Shown: piece after piece, positions 19,939 through 27,800 of the stretch | How the letters are laid out: the number at the start of each line of letters is the position of its first letter | How positions within the stretch are numbered: the first letter of the stretch is position 1 | Assembly: GCF_003032475.1 (NCBI RefSeq) | Contig: NZ_CP028369.1 | Coordinates: forward strand, 3,782,001 to 3,846,000 | Source: Streptomyces sp. P3 | Lineage (GTDB): Bacteria > Actinomycetota > Actinomycetes > Streptomycetales > Streptomycetaceae | Length of the DNA: 64,000 nucleotides | Reading direction: 5' to 3' | Program-made: the position numbers and the translations under genes | The notes under the pieces: model-generated | What the model was told of the DNA's origin: nothing | Databases searched by the model: none | What the model saw: only the letters and a program-made list of their open reading frames with translations

Positions 19939-20886
19939 CTAGTCGCGCTCCCTCGCATGACGGTCCACCAGGCCATTGAGCAGCGCGGCCGCGGTGGTCG
20001 AGTCGTCGACGGTGACCACGTACTCGCGTCCGCCCGCCGTGCGGGCCGACAGCGCCTCTCCGGAACGCAGCACCATGCCTCGTCGGTCCGGGCGTATTCG
20101 ATAGCCCCAACCACCGAAGTCACCCACGGCGTTCACCTCGACGCTGTCGGCTCCGACGATATTGCCGAGCGGCACGGACAGTCGCGGCCTGGGCAGTACC
20201 GTCGAGGCAACCGTGAGTCCGCGCCGGTCGACGGTGACCCGGATACTGGCGAACGCGCAGCAGGCCAGGCTGAAGACGAGAGGCAGCAAACCCGTCCACC
20301 AGGGGCCGGTTGCCAGAGCGAACAGCCCGCAGACCGCGAGGGCGCCGGAGGCGAACAGCAGCGTGCGGGAGAAGACGGCTCGGCTCCAGGTCGCCGCCTC
20401 GCCCTCCGCCAGCGGCAGTGAGGGGGTCGGGGGCACGGGGGCCGGGCGCGGCCCTGCGCCGATCAGCCACCAGGACAGGGCGCCGGCGGCCACCCCCGCG
20501 AGGAGAAGCACGGCCATGTGCCACATCGGCAGCTGCACCTCGGCCGGGTCCTGGACGTCCGTGTTGACAAGAACGGTGACGACCAGCGGATACCCGAGCG
20601 TGACGGCCGTGCCGACGCCGGCCGCGGCAGTCAGCCTTGAACCCGCACCGTCCTTGCTGTGCACGGTCAGCACCGTGAAAAGTAACCCGAGGCCGACGAG
20701 CAGGCCCCCGCCGAACCACAGCGCGGCGGCCCGGCTCACGAAGTCGTCAGCCTTGCCGTCCGCCGAGAAGTGGGTGGCGATCCGCCCGGGCAGCCGGTCG
20801 TAGCGCGTGAGAAAGAGTCCGACGTAGACGGCGGCGGCGACGCTGAACGGCACGGCCGTCAAGGTGCCCCTACGGATGGCGTTCAT
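19939..20886 (-). CDS. DUF1648-domain membrane protein
   Basis: A 315-residue polytopic protein. Near the N-terminus it has RYDRLPGRIATHFSADGKADDF, the DUF1648 signature (LPxxIxxHFxxxG), followed by about five hydrophobic helices and a C-terminal PH-like region (VPLGNIVGADSVEVNAVGD). First gene of a pair with a YtrA-type GntR regulator, an arrangement common in Gram-positive bacteria. The function is unknown; relatives include the SdpI immunity protein. Confidence 0.85.
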   Translation of the reverse strand: MNAIRRGTLTAVPFSVAAAVYVGLFLTRYDRLPGRIATHFSADGKADDFVSRAAALWFGGGLLVGLGLLFTVLTVHSKDGAGSRLTAAAGVGTAVTLGYPLVVTVLVNTDVQDPAEVQLPMWHMAVLLLAGVAAGALSWWLIGAGPRPAPVPPTPSLPLAEGEAATWSRAVFSRTLLFASGALAVCGLFALATGPWWTGLLPLVFSLACCAFASIRVTVDRRGLTVASTVLPRPRLSVPLGNIVGADSVEVNAVGDFGGWGYRIRPDRRGMVLRSGEALSARTAGGREYVVTVDDSTTAAALLNGLVDRHARERD

Positions 20887-20903
20887 CTGACTCCCCAGCC
20901 CCG

Positions 20904-20928
20904 ATTGTTTGCGTTGAAATAGAACAAT
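20904..20928. promoter_or_regulatory. Possible GntR operator
   Basis: ATTGTT and AACAAT form an inverted repeat with a 13-base AT-rich centre, 18 bases upstream of the DUF1648 start. Self-regulation by the YtrA-type regulator is likely by analogy. Confidence 0.45.
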
Positions 20929-21179
20929 GGAAGAATACTCGGGCCCGCCCGCCTGCAAGGCCCTCCATCCGGACGGTGTCCGAAGAGGGTTCCCGGGCGT
21001 CGGTTCCGCGGATCGCCGCACCGAAGGGGCTGCTGGTGCGACTGGACGGGCTGATGGCGCGGGATGGACCGGGATGGACCGTGATGGCGCGACGGGCGGC
21101 CGGCCGGTAGGAAGAAGCCGCTGGTGAGGGCGGGTTCGGTGGCGGCCCTGGCTTAGTGTGACGAGAACTGGTATCAGTT
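20929..21179. other. Intergenic stretch between divergent genes
   Basis: No credible gene is visible. Near the right end AACTGGTATCAGTT (21167-21180) is a perfect palindrome adjoining the TCTGA palindrome. It also contains a weak KstR-like match with two mismatches. Confidence 0.4.
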
Positions 21180-21196
21180 TCTGAAATACCGTCAGA
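21180..21196. promoter_or_regulatory. TCTGA-N7-TCAGA palindrome before the aldehyde dehydrogenase
   Basis: TCTGAAATACCGTCAGA, ending 16 bases before the ATG and extended to TTTCTGA...TCAGAAA. Same motif as at 8007, 28820 and 39307. Confidence 0.65.
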
Positions 21197-21212
21197 AACG
21201 AAGGCAGTGGCC

Positions 21213-22670
21213 ATGGCCGAACTCGTGGAACACGGACAGCTGTTCATCGGCGGCGCGTTGACGGACCCCCTGGGCGATGCCGTCATCGAGGTGATCTCGC
21301 CGCACACCGAGGAGGTCATCGGACGGGTGCCGCATGCCTCGCGGGCCGATGTCGACCGTGCCGTCGCGGTCGCCCGGCGGGCCTTCGACGAGGGGCCCTG
21401 GCCGCGGCTGCCGCTCGACGAACGGATCGCGGTCGTCACCCGGATCAAGGACGGCATCCTCGCGAGTCACGAGGAGCTGGCCCGGGTGATCTCCGCCGAG
21501 AACGGCTCGCCGTACTCCTGGAGCGTCCTCGCGCAGGCCCTCGGCGCGATGATGGTGTGGGACTCGGCGATCAAGGTCGCCGGCGACTTCACCTACGAGG
21601 AGCGGCGTGACGGCGTGCTCGGCAGGATCCTCGTGCGGCGCGAGCCGGTCGGCGTGGTCGCGGCCGTCGTCCCCTGGAACGTCCCGCAGTTCGTCGCCGC
21701 CGCCAAACTCGCGCCCGCGCTGCTCACCGGCTGCACCGTGATCCTCAAGCCGTCGCCGGAGACGCCGCTGGACGCGTACGTCCTCGCGGACATCGCGCGC
21801 GAGGCGGGGCTGCCGGAGGGCGTGCTGTCGATCCTTCCCGCGGACCGCGAGGTGAGCGAGTACCTGGTCGGGCATCCCGGCGTCGACAAGGTCTCCTTCA
21901 CGGGTTCCGTCGCGGCCGGCAAGCGGGTCATGGAGGTGGCGTCCCGCAACCTCACCCGGGTCACCCTCGAACTGGGCGGGAAGTCGGCGGCCGTCGTCCT
22001 GCCGGACGCGGACATCGCCACCGCCGTGCCGGGGATCGTCTCGGCCGCCTGGATGAACAACGGCCAGGCCTGTGTCGCCCAGACCCGCATCCTGCTGCCG
22101 CGCTCGCGCTACGACGAGTTCGCCGACGCCTTCGCCGCCGCGGCGGCCGCGCTGGTCGTCGGCGACCCGCTGGACCCGGCGACCCAGGTCGGTCCGCTGG
22201 TGGCCGAGCGTCAGCAGCGCCGCAACCTCGACTACATCCGCATCGGCCAGGAGGAGGGCGCGAAGATCCTCACGGGCGGAGGGCGTCCGCCGGGCCTGGA
22301 ACGCGGCTGGTACGTCGAGCCGACCCTCTTCGGCGACGTGGACAACTCGATGCGGATCGCCCGCGAGGAGATCTTCGGCCCGGTGATCTGTCTGCTGCCC
22401 TACGGCGACGAGTCCGAGGCCCTCAAGATCGCCAACGACTCCGACTACGGGCTCAGCGGCAGCGTGTGGACGGCCGACGTCGAGCACGGCATAGAGATCG
22501 CCCGCCAGGTCCGCACCGGGACGTACTCCGTGAACACCTTCAGCCTCGACATGCTCGGCCCGTTCGGCGGTTACAAGAACTCCGGCCTGGGCCGGGAGTT
22601 CGGGCCGGAGGGGTTCGGCGAGTACCTGGAGCACAAGATGATCCATCTGCCGGCGGGCTGGGAGGGCTGA
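21213..22670 (+). CDS. Aldehyde dehydrogenase of the steroid regulon (Rv0223c-like)
   Basis: A 485-residue NAD(P)-dependent aldehyde dehydrogenase. ATG 21213 preferred over GTG 21207 because AAGG is nine bases before it. Motifs: VVPWNVPQF, KPSPETPL, FTGSVAAGKRV (coenzyme loop), ELGGKSAAVV (general base Glu) and NNGQACVAQTR (catalytic Cys), with EEIFGPV later. Six bases downstream begins a ferredoxin, and the kstR orthologue follows. It resembles the KstR-controlled aldehyde dehydrogenase of mycobacteria and may oxidise the side-chain aldehyde intermediate; the substrate is inferred. Confidence 0.88.
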   Translation: MAELVEHGQLFIGGALTDPLGDAVIEVISPHTEEVIGRVPHASRADVDRAVAVARRAFDEGPWPRLPLDERIAVVTRIKDGILASHEELARVISAENGSPYSWSVLAQALGAMMVWDSAIKVAGDFTYEERRDGVLGRILVRREPVGVVAAVVPWNVPQFVAAAKLAPALLTGCTVILKPSPETPLDAYVLADIAREAGLPEGVLSILPADREVSEYLVGHPGVDKVSFTGSVAAGKRVMEVASRNLTRVTLELGGKSAAVVLPDADIATAVPGIVSAAWMNNGQACVAQTRILLPRSRYDEFADAFAAAAAALVVGDPLDPATQVGPLVAERQQRRNLDYIRIGQEEGAKILTGGGRPPGLERGWYVEPTLFGDVDNSMRIAREEIFGPVICLLPYGDESEALKIANDSDYGLSGSVWTADVEHGIEIARQVRTGTYSVNTFSLDMLGPFGGYKNSGLGREFGPEGFGEYLEHKMIHLPAGWEG

Positions 22671-22676
22671 GCCGCC

Positions 22677-22910
22677 ATGGGCGACCGCTGGCACGTCGAG
22701 GTGGACCGCTCCCTGTGCATCGGCTCCGCCCAGTGCGTCCACCACGCACCCGGCGGCTTTCGGCTGGACACCGCACGGCAGTCCCATCCGGTCGATCCGG
22801 ACATGGACGCCAACGAGCGGGTGCTGGCCGCTGCGGAGAGCTGTCCGGTGGAGGCGATCATGATAACGCTGGTGGGGAACGGCGAGGCGGTCTTTCCTCC
22901 CGACGAGTGA
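22677..22910 (+). CDS. 3Fe-4S ferredoxin
   Basis: A 77-residue ferredoxin with CIGSAQC (first two ligands, residues 14 and 20) and ESCPVEAI (third ligand). The position usually held by a fourth cysteine is alanine, which indicates a 3Fe-4S cluster of the P450-partner type. It follows the aldehyde dehydrogenase by six bases. The likely client is a P450 such as CYP125 at 8,073; this pairing is inferred. Confidence 0.9.
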   Translation: MGDRWHVEVDRSLCIGSAQCVHHAPGGFRLDTARQSHPVDPDMDANERVLAAAESCPVEAIMITLVGNGEAVFPPDE

Positions 22911-23239
22911 GAAATGTTTGATTTGGGGGTTTCATTCTGGTTCAGGTGTTCTATGCTGGTAGAGGCCTACGAGGCGAGTGAGGGAGTTCGACCGGAGTAG
23001 CCGACTCGGGCGTGACGCCGTATGACAGGGCATCCGCCGGGGCCGACGTCGACGGACGGACTGAGGGACCGGAAGGCCGCAGGCCAGGGCCTGACGGAGA
23101 ACCCCGGTCGTCTCGTAGGTCTTCTCGTGCGTGCGTACGCGGGCCGCCGCTCCCGCACGCCTCGGCTCCTGGAGGAGTTCCTCCCGGAGGAGTTCCCCCG
23201 CTTCCTGGACGCTGACGCGCTCTACGGGTGCGTCCCGCC
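22911..23239. other. Intergenic region of 329 bases with an AT-rich promoter-like stretch
   Basis: 22913-22960 is strikingly AT-rich for this genome (AAATGTTTGATTTGG..., TTCTATGCTGG) and looks like a promoter, but no convincing gene follows it. 23165-23200 contains a GGAGGAGTTCC duplication; CTACGGGTGCGTCC is repeated at about 23222 and 23240. No gene is called. Confidence 0.4.
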
Positions 23240-23869
23240 CTACGGGTGCGTCCGGGGGGCCTTCGGGTCGGTCACGTCGATCAGCCGGCACACCGTCTCG
23301 ATGTCGATGCGCACCTGCGCGATGGACGCGCGACCGGACAGCCAGGTGATCAGCGCCGAGTGCCAGGTGTGCTCGATGACGCGGACCGCGGAGAGCTGCT
23401 CGGGCGTGGGGTCGGTCAGCCCCATCGAGTCCAGGATGATCGCCGTCGTCTGCCGGGACACCTGGTCCACCTCCGGCGACACGCTGCGGTCGGCGAAGGT
23501 CAGCGCGCGCACCATCGCGTCCGCCAGGTGCGGCTCGCGCTGCAGGGCGCGGAAGGCGCGCATCAGCGTCTCCGCGACGCGCTCCGCGGCGCCTTCGCCG
23601 GTCGGGGGCTTCTTGCGCAGCGTGCCGTGCATGTGCTCCAGCTGGTCCTGCATCGTGGCGACCAGCAGATGCACCTTGGAGGGGAAGTAGCGGTAGAGCG
23701 TGCCGAGGGCGACCTGCGAGGACTCGGCGACCTCCCGCATCTGCACCGCGTCGAAGCCGCCCCGGCTGGCCAACTGCGCGCTCGCGTGCAGGATGCGGCG
23801 ACGGCGCGCCTCCTGACGCTCGGTGAGAGGCGAGTGCGCCGGGCGCTGTGGGGTGGCATCGGCAGACAT
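23240..23869 (-). CDS. kstR: TetR-family repressor, KstR orthologue
   Basis: A 209-residue TetR regulator. The DNA-binding region (RRRRILHASAQLASRGG, FDAVQMREVAE, VALGTLYRYFPSKVHLLV) matches remembered mycobacterial KstR almost residue for residue, including the AVQMR and GTLYRYFPSKVHLLV stretches. Agreement continues in the ligand domain (EVDQV, TWHSALITWLSGRAS). KstR represses cholesterol side-chain catabolism and is released by steroid-CoA thioesters. Four sites of the KstR consensus occur in the window, three of them exact. It is divergent from the glycosyltransferase operon with one site between them. Confidence 0.88.
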   Translation of the reverse strand: MSADATPQRPAHSPLTERQEARRRRILHASAQLASRGGFDAVQMREVAESSQVALGTLYRYFPSKVHLLVATMQDQLEHMHGTLRKKPPTGEGAAERVAETLMRAFRALQREPHLADAMVRALTFADRSVSPEVDQVSRQTTAIILDSMGLTDPTPEQLSAVRVIEHTWHSALITWLSGRASIAQVRIDIETVCRLIDVTDPKAPRTHP

Positions 23870-23892
23870 GGTCCCGCTCCGGTCCGTTCCGT

Positions 23893-23911
23893 GACGGTCG
23901 TGGTGACCGTC
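23893..23911. promoter_or_regulatory. Inverted repeat just upstream of kstR
   Basis: GACGGTC-N5-GACCGTC, 24-42 bases before the kstR start. Could be an operator or a leader hairpin; unlike the KstR boxes. Confidence 0.4.
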
Positions 23912-24042
23912 GGTGAGGGGGCGGTGATCATGCGGCTCGGCAGAGCGGCCGGCCCGTGCCGGTCGTGGCGTGAATCACCTGATCCACTGCTCTCAGCGCT
24001 CCTACCTGCCGGTAGATTCAGAGCCTCCCGAACGATCAAGTT

Positions 24043-24056
24043 TGAAACTTGTTCTA
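24043..24056. promoter_or_regulatory. KstR-type operator between kstR and the glycosyltransferase operon
   Basis: TGAAACTTGTTCTA fits TnnAACnnGTTnnA exactly. It overlaps a perfect palindrome CAAGTTTGAAACTTG (24038-24052). Position: 54 bases before the GTG of the glycosyltransferase and 174 bases before kstR. Confidence 0.75.
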
Positions 24057-24110
24057 GATTAGCGTCCCGTCGTAGTGTCGCGGGACAATGCAGGCAGAAG
24101 GGGGCCCGGA

Positions 24111-25586
24111 GTGACCGCTGAGGCCAGTCAGGCGGGGTCCCGGAGTGACCGTGCTTCCGACGGCGAGCGACCGCTCAAGATCGCACTCCTCACCTATAAG
24201 GGGAACCCGTTCTGCGGGGGCCAGGGCGTCTACGTACGGCATCTGTCGAGGGAGCTCGCCCGCCTCGGGCACAGCGTCGAGGTGATCGGCTCCCAGCCCT
24301 ACCCCGTGCTCGACCCGGGGCTCGAGGACCGCCTCACCCTCACCGAGCTGCCCAGCCTCGACCTCTACCGCCAGCCGGACCCCTTCCGCACGCCCGGACG
24401 GGACGAGTACCGGGACTGGATCGACGCCCTGGAAGTGGCGACGATGTGGACCGGCGGGTTCCCCGAGCCGCTGACGTTCTCCCTGCGCGCCCGCCGCCAT
24501 CTGCGCGCCCGCCGCGGGGAGTTCGACGTCGTGCACGACAACCAGACCCTGGGCTACGGCCTGCTGGGCGACGTCGGCGCACCGCTGGTCACCACCATCC
24601 ACCACCCCATCACCGTCGACCGGCAGTTGGAGCTGGACGCCGCCGAGGGACGACGGCGCCGCCTCTCGGTGCGCCGCTGGTACGCGTTCACCCGGATGCA
24701 GAAGCGCGTGGCGCGCCGACTGCCGTCCGTGCTCACCGTCTCCGGCACCTCCCGGCAGGAGATCGCCGACCACCTCGGCGTCCGCGACGACCGTATCCAC
24801 GTCGTCCACATCGGCGCCGACACCGACCTGTTCTCGCCGGACCCGTCCGTGGCCGTCGTGCCGGGCCGGATCGTGACGACGTCCAGCGCGGACGTCCCGC
24901 TCAAGGGCCTGGTCTTCCTCGTCGAGGCGCTGGCCAAGGTGCGCACGGAGCACTCCGGGGCCCACCTCGTCGTCGTCGGCAAGCGCCCGCAGGAGGGGCC
25001 GGTCGCCCAGGCGATCGAGCGGTACGGCCTCGAAGGCGCCGTCGAGTTCGTCAAGGGCATCTCCGACGCCGAACTCGTCGACCTGGTGCGCTCGGCGGAG
25101 GTCGCCTGCGTGCCGTCGCTGTACGAGGGCTTCTCCCTGCCGGCCGCCGAGGCCATGGCCACCGGCACGCCGCTGCTCGCCACGACCGGCGGGGCGATCC
25201 CCGAGGTCGCCGGGCGCGACGGCGACACCTGCCTGGCCGTGCCGCCGGGCGACGCGGGCGCACTCGCCGCGGGCCTGAGCCGCCTGCTGGGCGACCCCGC
25301 CCTGCGGGCCCGGCTCGGCACGGCCGGACGGCAACGCGTGCTGGAGCGGTTCACCTGGGCGCGAGCCGCCGAGGGGACCGTCGCCCGCTACCGAGAGGCG
25401 ATAGCCGACGGCGGCCGCGCACGGGTCGCCCCGGCCATCGACGCCCACGGCACCACCGAAACCCCCGACGCCTCCCCGGCCCCGCTCGCCGCCGAAAGCC
25501 CCGAGGCCGCGGAGAGCGTCGAGGCCGTGGCGACGGCCGACGTCGTATCCGAAGCATCCGATCGCGAAAGCAGGGCCACGTGCTGA
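24111..25586 (+). CDS. GT4-family glycosyltransferase
   Basis: A 491-residue GT-B glycosyltransferase. The GTG at 24111 was chosen over GTG 24075 because GAAGGGGG lies before it. The N-domain starts KIALLTYKGNPFCGGQGVYV, with the glycine-rich acceptor loop. The C-domain has SLYEGFSLPAAEAMATGTP, the GT4 EX7E motif that binds the sugar nucleotide. The last 50 residues are Ala/Glu-rich low complexity. It overlaps the methyltransferase gene by seven bases. Together with the upstream aldehyde dehydrogenase the order resembles mycobacterial Rv0223c-Rv0225. The sugar and acceptor are unknown. Confidence 0.87.
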   Translation: MTAEASQAGSRSDRASDGERPLKIALLTYKGNPFCGGQGVYVRHLSRELARLGHSVEVIGSQPYPVLDPGLEDRLTLTELPSLDLYRQPDPFRTPGRDEYRDWIDALEVATMWTGGFPEPLTFSLRARRHLRARRGEFDVVHDNQTLGYGLLGDVGAPLVTTIHHPITVDRQLELDAAEGRRRRLSVRRWYAFTRMQKRVARRLPSVLTVSGTSRQEIADHLGVRDDRIHVVHIGADTDLFSPDPSVAVVPGRIVTTSSADVPLKGLVFLVEALAKVRTEHSGAHLVVVGKRPQEGPVAQAIERYGLEGAVEFVKGISDAELVDLVRSAEVACVPSLYEGFSLPAAEAMATGTPLLATTGGAIPEVAGRDGDTCLAVPPGDAGALAAGLSRLLGDPALRARLGTAGRQRVLERFTWARAAEGTVARYREAIADGGRARVAPAIDAHGTTETPDASPAPLAAESPEAAESVEAVATADVVSEASDRESRATC

Positions 25587-26314
25587 CCGTCGACTTCTCC
25601 CGGTTCCCGCTCGCCCCGGGCGACCGAGTCCTGGACCTCGGCTGCGGGGCCGGGCGGCACGCCTTCGAGTGCTACCGGCGCGGCGCGCAGGTCGTGGCCC
25701 TCGACCAGAACGCCGAGGAGATCCGCGAGGTCGCCAAGTGGTTCGCGGCGATGAAGGAGGCCGGCGAGGCCCCCGAGGGCGCCACCGCCACCGCCATGGA
25801 GGGCGACGCGCTCGCGCTGCCCTTCCCCGACGACTCCTTCGACGTCGTGATCATCTCCGAGGTCATGGAGCACATCCCGGACGACAAGGGAGTCCTCGCC
25901 GAGATGGTGCGGGTGCTCAAGCCCGGCGGCCGCATCGCGATCACCGTCCCGCGCTACGGGCCCGAGAAGGTCTGCTGGACCCTCTCCGACGCCTACCACG
26001 AGGTCGAGGGCGGCCACATCCGCATCTACCGGGCGGACGAACTCCTCGAGAAGATCCGCGAGGCCGGCCTCAAGCCCTACGGCACCCACCACGCCCACGC
26101 GCTGCACTCGCCGTACTGGTGGCTGAAGTGCGCGTTCGGCGTCGACAACGACAAGGCGCTGCCGGTGCGGGCGTACCACAAGCTGCTGGTCTGGGACATC
26201 ATGAAGAAGCCGCTGGCCACCCGGGTCGCCGAGCAGGCCCTCAACCCCCTGATCGGCAAGAGCTTCGTGGCCTACGCGACCAAGCCGCACCTGCCCGCGG
26301 TGGACGCGCGGTGA
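25580..26314 (+). CDS. Class I SAM-dependent methyltransferase
   Basis: A 244-residue methyltransferase, GTG start inside the end of the glycosyltransferase gene. Motif I is VLDLGCGAGRHAFE, motif II VVALDQN, and DDSFDVVIISEVMEHIPD supplies the motif IV region. The C-terminal half carries conserved aromatic stretches (HALHSPYWWLKCAFG). It is translationally coupled on both sides. It probably methylates a product of the glycosyltransferase, or a lipid linked to it; no direct evidence. Confidence 0.87.
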   Translation: MLTVDFSRFPLAPGDRVLDLGCGAGRHAFECYRRGAQVVALDQNAEEIREVAKWFAAMKEAGEAPEGATATAMEGDALALPFPDDSFDVVIISEVMEHIPDDKGVLAEMVRVLKPGGRIAITVPRYGPEKVCWTLSDAYHEVEGGHIRIYRADELLEKIREAGLKPYGTHHAHALHSPYWWLKCAFGVDNDKALPVRAYHKLLVWDIMKKPLATRVAEQALNPLIGKSFVAYATKPHLPAVDAR

Positions 26315-27381
26315 CCACTCCCCGGACAGAACACCTGGTCCTGCCCGGGGTCCTCACCGCAGGGCAGGCCGCCGCGACCGTCGCCGGCATCCTCGCCGTG
26401 CAGCGGGAGGACGGCGCCATCCCGTGGTTCAGGGGCCACCACCTCGACCCCTGGGACCACACCGAGGCCGCCATGGCCCTGGACGCCGCGGGCGAGCACG
26501 AGGCCGCCGACCGCGCCTACGCGTGGCTGGCCCGGCACCAGAACGACGACGGCTCCTGGTACGCCGCCTATGCCGACGGCGCCCACGACGACGTCACCGA
26601 CCGGGGCCGCGAGACGAACTTCGTCGCCTACATAGCGGTCGGCGTCTGGCACCACTACCTCTCCACCGGCGACGACACCTTCCTCGACCGGATGTGGCCG
26701 AGCGTGTACGCGGCGATCGAGTACGTGCTGCGGCTCCAGCAGCCCGGCGGCCAGATCGGCTGGCGGCGCGACGACGACGGAACGCCCACGGCCGACGCGC
26801 TGCTCACCGGCTCCTCCTCGATCCACCAGGCGCTGCGCTGTGCGCTCGCCATCGCCGAGCAGCGCGAAGAGGCACAGCCCGACTGGGAGTTGGCGGCCGG
26901 AACGCTGCGGCACGCGATACGACGGCACCCCGAGCGGTTCCTCGACAAGGACCGCTACTCGATGGACTGGTACTACCCGGTGCTGGGCGGCGCGTTGACC
27001 GGCACGGAGGCCAAGTCCCGCATCGAGGCCGACTGGGAGCGGTTCGTGGTGCCGGGCCTCGGCGTGCGGTGCGTCGTGCCCAACCCGTGGGTGACGGGCG
27101 GAGAGTCGGCCGAACTCGCCCTCGCCCTGTGGGTGATGGGCGAGTCCGACCGGGCACTGGAGATCCTGCAGTCCATCCAGCACCTGCGGGACGCCGACTC
27201 CGGGCTGTACTGGACCGGGTTCGTCTTCGGCGACGAGGAGATCTGGCCCCGCGAACTCACCACCTGGACCGCGGGGTCGTTGCTGCTCGCGGTCGCGGCC
27301 CTCGGCGGCCACGAGGCCACCTGCGCCGTGTTCGGCGGCGAGCAGCTTCCCACAGGACTCGAAGCGGACTGCTGCGCCTGA
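26311..27381 (+). CDS. Prenyltransferase/glucoamylase-like alpha-barrel protein
   Basis: A 356-residue protein whose GTG overlaps the methyltransferase stop (GTGA). It is built of helical hairpin repeats with barrel signatures (WDHTEAAMALDAAGEHEAADRAYAWLARHQNDDGSW split over two repeats, SGLYWTGFVFGDEEIW). There is no signal peptide or membrane segment. Automated pipelines usually call it a prenyltransferase, but six-hairpin glycosidases share the pattern. Working with the preceding glycosyltransferase and methyltransferase it could act on a glycan. Function unproven. Confidence 0.75.
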   Translation: MTTPRTEHLVLPGVLTAGQAAATVAGILAVQREDGAIPWFRGHHLDPWDHTEAAMALDAAGEHEAADRAYAWLARHQNDDGSWYAAYADGAHDDVTDRGRETNFVAYIAVGVWHHYLSTGDDTFLDRMWPSVYAAIEYVLRLQQPGGQIGWRRDDDGTPTADALLTGSSSIHQALRCALAIAEQREEAQPDWELAAGTLRHAIRRHPERFLDKDRYSMDWYYPVLGGALTGTEAKSRIEADWERFVVPGLGVRCVVPNPWVTGGESAELALALWVMGESDRALEILQSIQHLRDADSGLYWTGFVFGDEEIWPRELTTWTAGSLLLAVAALGGHEATCAVFGGEQLPTGLEADCCA

Positions 27382-27445
27382 GAGGGCGGAGTACCGCACC
27401 TCGGGTTCGGGATGCCGCACCCGGGGGAGAGGGCGCTCGGGGACG

Positions 27446-27736
27446 TCAGTGGCGGTGGACGCGGTTCGCGATGGCGTGGCCGACGAACAGGTACACCACC
27501 GCCGCCAGACCGTAGCCGGCCACGACCCTCGCCCACGCCTCGTCGAACGTGAAGAGGTCACGGGACCAGCCGGCCAGCCAGTTGGCGGCGTGATGGACGA
27601 ACTGGACGAGGTCGTTGCCCCGGTTGGCGTCCAGCAGGTACATCAGGATCCACAGGCCGAGGATGACGGCCATGACGTCCGCTACCACCGCGATGACCGT
27701 TCCGGCGGAGTTGGAACCACTGCGATATCGAGACAT
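27446..27736 (-). CDS. Small two-helix membrane protein
   Basis: A 96-residue protein with two hydrophobic helices (VIAVVADVMAVILGLWILMYLL and AGYGLAAVVYLFVGHAI) and an amphipathic region between them. Common in Streptomyces without known function. It converges with the operon on its left. Confidence 0.75.
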   Translation of the reverse strand: MSRYRSGSNSAGTVIAVVADVMAVILGLWILMYLLDANRGNDLVQFVHHAANWLAGWSRDLFTFDEAWARVVAGYGLAAVVYLFVGHAIANRVHRH

Positions 27737-27800
27737 GTTCTCCGGATTGCCGTTCGACTCCGGATGAAACCTCGGCCCGTTCGGCGCGGAAGTGGCCGCG

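Noticed and set aside
21163..21176. Fifth KstR box before the aldehyde dehydrogenase
   Set aside because: GAGAACTGGTATCA has two mismatches to TnnAACnnGTTnnA; kept only as a weak resemblance.
22913..23239. Small gene after the AT-rich promoter-like stretch
   Set aside because: Frames there are overlapped by GC-rich shadows, lack a ribosome binding site and resemble no family.
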